Assembly (NCBI GenBank): GCA_011390455.1
Contig: JAABSI010000093.1
Location: 1 to 11,497, forward strand
Reading direction: 5' to 3'
DNA length: 11,497 nucleotides
Source of the DNA: Trueperaceae bacterium
Lineage (GTDB): Bacteria; Deinococcota; Deinococci; Deinococcales; Trueperaceae
The translations under genes and the position numbers were made by a program. Positions 6,401-11,177 of the stretch are shown here, piece by piece; position 1 is the first letter of the stretch; each line of letters begins with the position of its first letter. The notes below the pieces were generated by a model, which saw only the letters and a list, made by a program, of their open reading frames with translations, did not search any database and had not been told where the DNA came from.

Positions 6401-8175
6401 TCTTCTCCGACCAGGACTTCGCCTTCGCCTTCGTGCAGGATCTCGATCAGGACGACCTCGAGGCGATCGAGGAGGCCTTCTACCGCAGCATCGACTCCGA
6501 CGCCGACGTCGATCCGGCCGATGGCATCCCCGACAGCCGCGACACCGATCGCGACGGCATCGACGACGCCGACGAGGTGTACGGCCCGTTCGAGGGCAAC
6601 CGGCGCGTGCGTTGGATCATCCGCCTGGAGGACGGTCGCGACGCGTACCCGACGATGGCGCACCCAGGCCGCGCCGATACCGACGGCGACGGCCTGAGCG
6701 ACTGCCAGGAACTCCTCGTCGACCCGGGCTGCGCGGAGATCACCGTGTACCTCGACGGCGACGGGGTGCCGACGATCCAGCCCACCTCCCTCGACGGCGT
6801 CGCGCACACGCTGCTCGGCACCACCAGCCTGACGGCGGCGACCGACCCGAGCGCGCCGGACACCGACGGCGACGGGCTCAACGACCTTCAGGAGGCCATC
6901 GGCTTCGCGTACGTCGATCTGACCGGCGCCCGGGTCGTCGTGACGCCCTTCACCGATCCGACCACGCCGTACGCCACCAACCCGCTCGACCGCGACACCG
7001 ACCGCGACGGCCTCGACGACCGCGCGGAGGTGCGTCTCGGCTCGAACCCGATCGAGCCGGACGGCGACACCGTGCGCGACGACGACGCCGACGGCCTCGT
7101 CAACCGCGTCGAGACGCTCGGGTGGGACGTGACCTACCGGAACGCCGTCGGTTCGCTGATCACGACCGCCGTCACGTCCGACCCGCGGCTCGTCGACACC
7201 GACGGCGACGGCCTCACCGATTGGGAGGAGTACCACGGCTGCCGCGACGCGAACCGCGATTTCGTGTGCGACGACGAGCGCCGCTGGGGACCCACGAACC
7301 CGCGGGAGCGCGACTCGGACTTCGACGGCATCCTCGACCGCGTCGAGGTGGACGGTGTGCCGTTCCCGAGCGACACCAGCGACCCCATCCGCTTCACCGA
7401 CCCTCTGAACGCCGACAGCGACGGTGACGGCCGCAGCGACGGGGATGAGGTCGACGTCTCCTGGCTCGTCAGCGTCGCCGGCCGCGGCGGCTACGTGGTG
7501 TACTCCGATCCGCTGCGCCGCGACGCAGACGGCGACGGCCTCACGGACGCGGACGAGCTCTCGCTCGGCACCGATCCCGGCCTGGCCGATACCGACGGCG
7601 ACGGCGCGCTGGACTCCCTCGAGAACACCCGGCCCACGAGCCCGCTCGTGCCCGACCACCTGGTCACGGTGACCTACCTCGGGCTGCAGGCGGGCAAGGG
7701 GTCGTCCGCGTCGGCCGCCGACGGCGACGCAGGCGCGAACCCAGGAGACTTCTCCTTCTTCTTCGAGGTGCGCGTTCCCACGACCTCGGGCTCGCTCGCG
7801 CGGCGAAGCGTCGCCACGGCCAGCTCGGTGTTGGTCCGGCCTTGCGTCGACCAGAACGACTACATCTGCAAGGGTTCCGTTCTCGGCGTCACCGTCATCC
7901 AGATCGCGGCGCCGCTCAAGCTCGAGATGAGCGAGTCGACGACGTTCGCGGTGCCGTACACGAGCTCGTTCACCGTCGAGGGGCTGGTGCAGGAGATCGA
8001 TCCGAGCGGCAGCACGCCGATCGCCGACGTCTCCTACTTCTTCGGCGGCTTCGGCGATCCGAGCGGCACCTACGCCGGCGTCGACCTGCGCAAGGGGAGC
8101 TTCGGCATCGCCTTCAACGACTCGCCGCGGACCGACGTGCCGCTCGAGATCACGGTGCTGGTCACCGTCGAGTAG
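3472..8175 (+). CDS. Giant surface lipoprotein: Ig-like domains, TSP3 calcium loops and a protective-antigen-like central domain
   Basis: 1567 residues. ATG 3472 is chosen because AGAGGAG (3456-3462) lies 9 nt upstream; GTG 3466 would be too close. The signal peptide ends in lipobox LAGC (Cys38), so it is lipid-anchored outside the membrane. Residues 45-140, 141-246, 247-357 and 358-475 are four Ig-like (SbsA/Big_5-type) domains, two opening with 'D.T.P.V'. Residues 481-600 hold five calcium loops of the DTDGDGLTDAEE type, with an inserted GWTVRVTR hairpin. Residues 610-1000 form an Ala/Ser/Thr-rich beta domain that includes GGFKFTAAGGASGSSSTTF and Cys677/Cys682; its arrangement recalls the channel-forming domain of anthrax protective antigen and Vip1. 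Residues 1008-1393 hold about ten more calcium loops, and 1394-1567 form an unrecognised beta domain with two Cys. The role is unknown; adhesin, matrix or toxin-delivery component are all possible. It is probably monocistronic, with a strong hairpin at 8201. Confidence 0.88.
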   Translation: MTRTEPTNHGRRDGTRAARRSLARLGWGVIVAVALAGCARQAPPPTAAITEVRATSSTSLVVAFDAPVHVADPGAFAIRDPDGTALDVVALHPRPDGRSVVLGTAPQQAVTYRLAVAGVATADTLQPLADMSGDFAGSVAPAPVVASAVAISPTQVVVSFHDPATGAPAELGPSAEDGAQYRLADSALPLEIEGAAFGSDFATVVLTTAPQFDASYTLEVAAVFSRVGERLVDPFNNRTAFVGIAANDTRSPTVEQASSLGVTAVEVRFSEPLRDEPGGAGDPASYAIADAGGESLPVVDVELNAYRTAAVLTTGRSQVDGRAYTLTVQGLRDDAGNALDPDPTDVSFVGQDAPVGVDTTPPRVANVGSTGNTSVVVTFSEPVLGGPSSAENPDHYRIYSSDAAPDEVGPLATLMVLDAVLDATRTSVTLTTTSQSDIGYVLEVVDVRDLAGNQIAPPERGVDPSRLSFRGTAPAPGELIDSDGDGLSDDVEQRGWTVRVTRTDGSVERREVTSDPFTVDTDGDGLTDAEERQYGTDPRNADSDGDGISDFDELNLYYSEPTMEDTDGDGLPDGLEVDFFGTSPLLADTDGDQFDDAYEVTTDNRNPRVADLPRVAINVGAVDLRLDVRFEEQTASGTRTLDSRSFASTLAQSQESAQARETSSTLEWFVQGEATVCTYGGCEEGKEGGFKFTAAGGASGSSSTTFTSASVRATQREYATSLASEAEITAESVVTRVVEGASMAVEVNLRNASNIAFTISDIELTARIQDPRDPSVFVPVATLFAASGAPISIGPLDPERGPFRFATDSAFPSLVESLMANPRGLTFEVASYTIVDEFGRDFAFVEQDVNDRTAYLEINYAGNAPLERHQVATNGTFDASGRPSGITFAQVMEDVLGLEYVPEAVDVNLDPTVRADADLLDRSYSTRTVNGVDTLWRVKRVSRTLTGQERDWWVLGPQGNITPVGTRPGVDFRSTTVFSDQDFAFAFVQDLDQDDLEAIEEAFYRSIDSDADVDPADGIPDSRDTDRDGIDDADEVYGPFEGNRRVRWIIRLEDGRDAYPTMAHPGRADTDGDGLSDCQELLVDPGCAEITVYLDGDGVPTIQPTSLDGVAHTLLGTTSLTAATDPSAPDTDGDGLNDLQEAIGFAYVDLTGARVVVTPFTDPTTPYATNPLDRDTDRDGLDDRAEVRLGSNPIEPDGDTVRDDDADGLVNRVETLGWDVTYRNAVGSLITTAVTSDPRLVDTDGDGLTDWEEYHGCRDANRDFVCDDERRWGPTNPRERDSDFDGILDRVEVDGVPFPSDTSDPIRFTDPLNADSDGDGRSDGDEVDVSWLVSVAGRGGYVVYSDPLRRDADGDGLTDADELSLGTDPGLADTDGDGALDSLENTRPTSPLVPDHLVTVTYLGLQAGKGSSASAADGDAGANPGDFSFFFEVRVPTTSGSLARRSVATASSVLVRPCVDQNDYICKGSVLGVTVIQIAAPLKLEMSESTTFAVPYTSSFTVEGLVQEIDPSGSTPIADVSYFFGGFGDPSGTYAGVDLRKGSFGIAFNDSPRTDVPLEITVLVTVE

Positions 8176-8200
8176 GCGCGCCGCATCGAACGAGCACGCC

Positions 8201-8233
8201 GCGTGGGCCCCGAGAGCGATTCGGGGCCCACGC
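8201..8233 (+). terminator. Strong terminator hairpin after the lipoprotein gene
   Basis: GCGTGGGCCCCGA (8201-8213), a 7-nt loop and TCGGGGCCCACGC (8221-8233) form a perfect 13-bp stem 26 bp after the stop codon, followed by TCGTT. The U-tract is poor, as is common in GC-rich genomes. Confidence 0.8.
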
Positions 8234-8347
8234 TCGTTGGGCGGCCAGGCTGCTCGCGGTTCCCGGGAAGACGGCCTACGCCGCCGCCGTCGAGCGGGTG
8301 GACCGCGCTAGCGTGACGGCATGCGGAGGCCAGATATGCGTCTGAGG

Positions 8348-8380
8348 TATGATGCTTCGTACGACACTGGAGGTCGTACC
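8348..8380 (+). promoter_or_regulatory. Promoter, operator-like sites and ribosome site of the RHH/MazF operon
   Basis: TATGAT (8348-8353) is a near-perfect -10 box; no clear -35 is seen. Just downstream, TCGTACGA (8357-8364) is a perfect 8-bp palindrome. GGTATGA (8346-8352) and TCGTACC (8374-8380) form an imperfect inverted pair around it, so the TACGA-type core recurs three times within 35 bp. Ribbon-helix-helix antitoxins bind such short repeated sites cooperatively. TGGAGGT (8368-8374) is the Shine-Dalgarno, 6 nt before the ATG, so bound antitoxin would cover both transcription start and ribosome site. Confidence 0.65.
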
Positions 8381-8686
8381 ATGCCTGCCTCACGGATCAC
8401 GATCACCCTCCCCGAGGACCTGGTCGAGCGGATCGATCGGCTCGAGCGGAACCGCAGCCGCTTCATCGCCGACGCCGTGGAGCGCGAGCTCCACCGCCGC
8501 CTGCGGCAGGAGTTGCGCCGCTCGCTCGACGCCCCGCACCCCGAGAGCGTGGAGGTCGCCGAGCAGGGCCTGGCGGCGTACCGCGACGCGCTACCGGCGG
8601 AGTCGACGGGCCTCGTCGATCCTGCGGAAGGGTTCCCGGTGGTGTGGCGCGACGGAGAGGGCTGGTCGCGGGTGGGCGAGCCGTGA
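8381..8686 (+). CDS. Ribbon-helix-helix antitoxin of a MazF-type toxin
   Basis: This is a 101-residue DNA-binding antitoxin, start fixed by TGGAGGT 6 nt before the ATG. Residues 4-42 (SRITITLPEDLVERIDRLER, then RSRFIADAVERELHRR) are a clear CopG/MetJ-type ribbon-helix-helix: one beta strand, then two helices. Residues 50-101 form a tail ending DPAEGFPVVWRDGEGWSRVGEP, which should contact the toxin. The gene overlaps the next one by 4 nt (GTGA), typical of type II toxin-antitoxin operons. It resembles the Bacillus MazE (EndoAI) arrangement, where the antitoxin is RHH, rather than E. coli MazE, which has the AbrB fold. It is likely to autorepress through the sites at 8346-8380. Antitoxin families of this kind are named inconsistently, so I give no symbol. 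Confidence 0.88.
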   Translation: MPASRITITLPEDLVERIDRLERNRSRFIADAVERELHRRLRQELRRSLDAPHPESVEVAEQGLAAYRDALPAESTGLVDPAEGFPVVWRDGEGWSRVGEP

Positions 8687-9027
8687 TCGAGCGCGGCAGC
8701 GTCGTGGTCGTCGATCTCGAGTCGACCTTCGGGCCCGAGCAGCGGGGCCTGCGGCCGTGCGTGGTCGTGAGCGACCCGGAGGTCGTGACCGCGCAGCGCT
8801 ACCCGCTGGTCGCGATCGTCCCCGTCACCGGGCGCACCGGCGAGGGCGCCCTGTACCCGGTTTTGGCCGCGGGCGACTGCGGGCTGCGCCAGCCCTCGTG
8901 GGTCCTTACCGATCAGGTCCGGTCCGTCGACAAGCGGCGCGTGCAGCGGCTGGTGGGCCGGGTCTCGGAGGCGGAGTTGGCCGCGATCGACCAGGGGTTG
9001 GCGCTCTACCTCGGGCTTGCGCTCTGA
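8683..9027 (+). CDS. mazF: MazF/PemK-type endoribonuclease toxin
   Basis: A 114-residue sequence-specific mRNA interferase (PemK/MazF fold). It starts at a GTG whose last bases overlap the antitoxin stop. Family landmarks are in order: RGSVVVVDLESTFGPEQRGLRP with Arg24 in the conserved 'G.RP' turn, VVVS strand, PVTGRTGEG with Thr49, then PSWVLTDQVRSVDKRRV. Arg24 and Thr49 correspond to the catalytic Arg25 and Thr48 of Bacillus subtilis MazF. Length is normal and nothing is truncated, so the toxin is probably active and held by the upstream RHH protein. A strong hairpin follows at 9040-9063. The cleavage motif cannot be predicted from sequence. Confidence 0.93.
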   Translation: MIERGSVVVVDLESTFGPEQRGLRPCVVVSDPEVVTAQRYPLVAIVPVTGRTGEGALYPVLAAGDCGLRQPSWVLTDQVRSVDKRRVQRLVGRVSEAELAAIDQGLALYLGLAL

Positions 9028-9039
9028 GCGCACGTTGCC

Positions 9040-9063
9040 GCGGCGCGCTCGGGAGCGCGCCGC
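9040..9063. terminator. Bidirectional hairpin between convergent mazF and the DUF697-like gene
   Basis: GCGGCGCGCTC (9040-9050), two bases and GAGCGCGCCGC (9053-9063) form an 11-bp perfect stem that fills the 42-bp gap between two convergent stop codons. It can fold in RNA from either strand; no U-tract is present. Confidence 0.7.
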
Positions 9064-9069
9064 CGGCCA

Positions 9070-9441
9070 TCACATCCGCAGCTGCCGCGTGAGCTCGCCC
9101 AGGTCGGTGGTGGCCGCTCGCTGGCGGACGTCGCCCTGGTAACGGTCGAACAGCGTCCGGCCGCGCTCGAGCTCGGCGGCGAAGACCTCGCGGATGCGCG
9201 CCGTGTCGAGCGTCCGGCCCCCGCCGTAGTAGGCGCCGGCCACCTTGCCGATGGCGTAGGTGGTCGCGAAGGTGGTGACGGCGCTGGTGGCCGTCTTGCC
9301 GATCGCGCCGGCGGTCTTGCCGGCGAGGCCGCGCAGCGCGCCGCCGAAGAGCTTGCGGGCGAAGCCCTCGAGCACCTGGCCCGTCAGGCCGACGCCGGCG
9401 TCGCGCTCGGAGAGCGTCGTCGGTGGCGTGATCGGATCCAT
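9070..9441 (-). CDS. Small protein resembling the C-terminus of DUF697 (YcjF-like) membrane proteins
   Basis: 123 residues starting MDPITPPTTLSERDAGVGLT. The middle, TAGAIGKTATSAVTTFATTYAIGKVAGAYYGGGRTL, is a Gly/Ala/Thr-rich, weakly hydrophobic helix region. It is followed by REVFAAELERGRTLFDRYQG, a charged helix. The pair 'TYAIG..A..YY..GG' plus 'EVF..E.ERGR.LF' is what the extreme C-terminus of DUF697 proteins looks like; these are membrane-associated and often fused to GTPases. Here only that part is encoded, so it is either a stand-alone small relative or the decayed end of a larger gene. It has a proper start and no frame damage, which favours a real small gene. No Shine-Dalgarno precedes the ATG. 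It is convergent with mazF and its function is unknown. Confidence 0.65.
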   Translation of the reverse strand: MDPITPPTTLSERDAGVGLTGQVLEGFARKLFGGALRGLAGKTAGAIGKTATSAVTTFATTYAIGKVAGAYYGGGRTLDTARIREVFAAELERGRTLFDRYQGDVRQRAATTDLGELTRQLRM

Positions 9442-9632
9442 GGTCTAGTTTCGCCGTGCACGATGAGAGCGGGGCGAGGCGAGCAGGTGTCGGTCGACAA
9501 CCCCGTGCCGCCAGGGACGCCGACCCCGCGCGGCCGGGGTCACGAAACCGGGGGTTCGGGCGCCGATTCCCTGGCTTGTGGGCCTGATTTCGCCCGTTTC
9601 CGACGCGCGTGGCTGCGGGCAGCCGCAAGTTC

Positions 9633-9661
9633 TTGACGGATGCCGCATATCGGGGTATGTT
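9633..9661 (+). promoter_or_regulatory. Strong promoter inside element copy 2
   Basis: TTGACG (9633-9638), a 17-bp spacer and TATGTT (9656-9661) are identical in boxes and spacing to copy 1. The predicted start is near 9668. Confidence 0.72.
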
Positions 9662-9667
9662 GGTGAA

Positions 9668-9713
9668 CATCAAGCAAGAGAAGGCGCGGCGCCCCGAGGG
9701 GCGCCGGTTTCGT
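9668..9713 (+). ncRNA. Predicted ~46-nt RNA of element copy 2
   Basis: This is the same predicted product as from copy 1: a short unpaired 5' part with TCAAGCAAGAG, the identical 9-bp GC hairpin and GGTTTCGT. The 11-mer between promoter and hairpin differs from copy 1 by one base. The prediction rests on conservation of promoter and hairpin; no expression evidence is available. Confidence 0.45.
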
Positions 9714-9755
9714 GGTGGCCCGCCGCTTGCCGTTCCCGGGAGCCCCGTTCGCCCG

Positions 9756-9764
9756 TGCTATTCT
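9756..9764 (+). promoter_or_regulatory. Possible extended -10 promoter upstream of the DUF3237-like gene
   Basis: TGCTATTCT is an extended -10 (TGn plus TATTCT). A weak TTCCCG lies 16-19 bp upstream as -35. It would give a leader of about 240 nt to the start at 10010. Confidence 0.4.
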
Positions 9765-10009
9765 CAGGCGAGCCTGGTTGTTGCTCCAAGCCGCATCGGC
9801 CAGACCCGGTCCGTGGGTCGGGTAGGAAGCGCCTTCACCTCCACATTCGATGGTCCTGTGCCGACCGATGCCACGCGGTCGCGAAGCGTTCCGGCGCCGG
9901 GAGAACACGGAGGCTGCGCGGGAACCCGAGGCAGGTCACACGCACCCGATTCCGGCGCGTGCCCGCGCCCCCTATGGGCTGCGGGTGCGGCGCAGGAGCG
10001 GAGGATGCC

Positions 10010-10561
10010 ATGCGGAAGTCGCTGTTCACCGTCGTCCTGTCACTGCTGATCGCCGTCGCGGGTAGCGCCTTGGCGCAAGGCGCGGCTGCCGAGGCGTACA
10101 TGGTGCTCGAAGGTCAGATCCACACGAACAACCTCGTCGGGCTGGTGCCCGAGGGTATTCGAATGGAAGTCCAGTTGAGCGGCGAGTTCACCGAGGGGCT
10201 CTTCGCCGGTGCCACGGCGGATTGGACCAACCACCTGCTCATCAGGCGCGATGGCGTCCGCGTGATGGACGTTCGCGGGTACGCCGAAACGCCGGATGGC
10301 ACGAGGCTCGTCTGGACCATGAAGGGCTACTTCGGCGAGCCGTCGCCGCCGCCGCTCGAGGTCCGCATCGAGGCCATGCTCGATCCCGAGTTCCAGTTCC
10401 CGGACGTCGAGTTGATGCTCCACGGCGCGGCATGGTTCGAGACCATGGCGCCCGAGTTCGGCTTCGTGAACCACACGGTGTTCAGCTTCACCGGGGCCGT
10501 GAATCCTCGTCACGGCGACACGAGCGTCACCTTCCGTCCCATCGTGGATCCGGCGCCTTAG
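10010..10561 (+). CDS. Exported DUF3237-like protein
   Basis: 183 residues; GGAGG (10000-10004) lies 5 nt before the ATG. A classic signal peptide (MRKS, hydrophobic core, ALA/Q cleavage after residue 22) sends it out of the cytoplasm. The mature part has the pattern of the DUF3237 beta-barrel family: GLVPEGIRMEVQLSGEFTEG, then GATADWTNHLLIRRDGVRVMDVRGYAETPDGTRLVW (read in two halves), then PPPLEVRIEAML, then FETMAPEFGFVNHTVFSFTG, where family members usually have 'FET..P.Y.WLN'. DUF3237 members that I know are mostly annotated without function and without a signal peptide, so export is unusual. The next gene follows after 96 bp on the same strand and may be co-transcribed. Family assignment is by remembered pattern. 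Confidence 0.78.
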   Translation: MRKSLFTVVLSLLIAVAGSALAQGAAAEAYMVLEGQIHTNNLVGLVPEGIRMEVQLSGEFTEGLFAGATADWTNHLLIRRDGVRVMDVRGYAETPDGTRLVWTMKGYFGEPSPPPLEVRIEAMLDPEFQFPDVELMLHGAAWFETMAPEFGFVNHTVFSFTGAVNPRHGDTSVTFRPIVDPAP

Positions 10562-10657
10562 GGCCCGCGACATCGGTGCTTCGGCGTCGTACCGGACGGC
10601 GCCGACGGACTGGCCCTCGCGGGGACGCGGGGCGCAGGCGATTGACCGGAGGTCGAC

Positions 10658-11074
10658 ATGCCCGACATCGAGACCATCGCGACGAGCTTCCACCAGGCCT
10701 GCACGAGCGGTGCGGGCTGGGAGGCGTGCCGGGCGTACTGCACGCCGGACGCCACCTTCGAGCACGAGGGCGAGATGTTCGCCGACATCCATACCCTCGA
10801 GGCCTACGCGACGTTCCTGCAGAACGTGTTCACGCCCGTCCCGGACTTCCGGCACGAGGTGCTGTCGGTCGGCGTCGACCAGGGGCTCCAGCGGGTGCTC
10901 GTCCACTACCTAATCCGCGGCACGCACACGGGGGAGGGCCTGCCGGTGCCGCCCACCGGCAAGAGCATGGAGAGCCACTGCGTGTTCATCCTGCACTTCG
11001 AGGGAGACCGCATCCGTCATGCCACGAAGGTGTGGAACGATTACGAGGTGAGAAAGCAGTTGGGCTGGGTCTGA
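10658..11074 (+). CDS. SnoaL-like / NTF2-fold protein
   Basis: 138 residues, cytosolic; GGAGGT (10648-10653) lies just before the ATG. The sequence follows the cone-shaped NTF2-like fold of the SnoaL-type 'ester cyclase' group. A helix (FHQACTSGAGWEACRAYCTPDATF) is followed by FADIHTLEAYATFLQNVFTPVPDFRHEVLSV, the strand RVLVHYLIRGTHTG, then PPTGKSMESHCVFILHFEGDRIRHATKVWNDYEVRKQLGWV. The ending '(I/V)...W...D...(L/Q)LG' is typical of the group. Relatives include polyketide cyclases, small isomerases and hydrolases, and many with no known reaction, so no substrate is proposed. It follows the DUF3237-like gene and precedes a strong terminator, making a probable two-gene unit. Confidence 0.85.
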   Translation: MPDIETIATSFHQACTSGAGWEACRAYCTPDATFEHEGEMFADIHTLEAYATFLQNVFTPVPDFRHEVLSVGVDQGLQRVLVHYLIRGTHTGEGLPVPPTGKSMESHCVFILHFEGDRIRHATKVWNDYEVRKQLGWV

Positions 11075-11106
11075 GCGCGCCTCGGCCTACCGTCAACACG
11101 CCGTCA

Positions 11107-11134
11107 CCCGGCGGGTCTCACTTGACCCGCCGGG
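11107..11134. terminator. Strong hairpin between convergent SnoaL-like and CPBP genes
   Basis: CCCGGCGGGTC (11107-11117), loop TCACTT and GACCCGCCGGG (11124-11134) form an 11-bp perfect stem 32 bp after the SnoaL-like stop and 43 bp from the convergent CPBP stop. It can serve both directions; no U-tract is seen. Confidence 0.75.
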
Positions 11135-11177
11135 CTCACGATGGTCGCCGCCCTGGCGTGAGGACGGGCGCCCGGAA

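Larger units (their letters stand above)
9543..9713 (+). repeat. 171-bp structured intergenic element, copy 2
   Basis: The gapless partner of 3087-3257, with the same order of parts: left end CGAAACCGGGGGTTCGGG, internal CCCGTTTCCG (9593-9602), promoter TTGACG/17 bp/TATGTT (9633-9661), TCAAGCAAGAG (9670-9680), hairpin CGGCGCCCC/GGGGCGCCG (9687-9706), and right end CCGGTTTCG ending at 9712. Here the terminal inverted repeat extends to 10 bp (ACGAAACCGG from 9542 against CCGGTTTCGT). The spacer palindrome of copy 1 is imperfect (CATATCGGGGTATG), so the two may differ in regulation. It lies about 300 bp before an exported-protein gene. Confidence 0.85.
9442..10009. other. 568-bp gene-free stretch containing repeat element copy 2
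   Basis: No credible protein gene is seen here; the open frames crossing it have no family resemblance. 9522-9541 is a 7-bp hairpin (GACCCCG/CGGGGTC) right beside the left end of the 171-bp element at 9543-9713. 9756-9764 is a possible extended -10 promoter for the downstream exported protein. That leaves a leader of about 240 nt, GC-rich with small possible stems such as GACCC/GGGTC near 9802-9818. I could not match the leader to a known riboswitch class. Confidence 0.55.

Noticed and set aside
3646..7659. A 1337-codon open frame on the minus strand opposite the giant lipoprotein gene
   Set aside because: It is the mirror of a GC-rich gene with strong codon bias. Its translation is Val/Ala/Arg/Gly-rich with repeated 'VAVGV' echoes of the DGDG loops, and it has no domain or ribosome site.
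3087..9713. The direct repeats as attachment sites of an integrated element
   Set aside because: No integrase or recombinase lies between them, and 74% identity with conserved promoter boxes fits a functional repeat better than an att duplication.
9540..9908. Minus-strand frame across element copy 2 whose translation resembles that of copy 1 (shared KPAPLGAPR and CGIRQ)
   Set aside because: The resemblance follows from the DNA identity. Substitutions between the copies split 15/11/18 over codon positions 1/2/3 of that frame, which is not a coding signature, and conserved blocks coincide with plus-strand promoter boxes and hairpin.
9765..10000. Riboswitch (cobalamin or c-di-GMP type) in the leader of the DUF3237-like gene
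   Set aside because: Short matches to fragments such as GGGAACCCG occur, but I cannot assemble the conserved core of any known class.
9578..10009. N-terminal extension of the DUF3237-like protein upstream of 10010
   Set aside because: It would bury a textbook signal peptide and a GGAGG site inside the protein and run through the 171-bp element.
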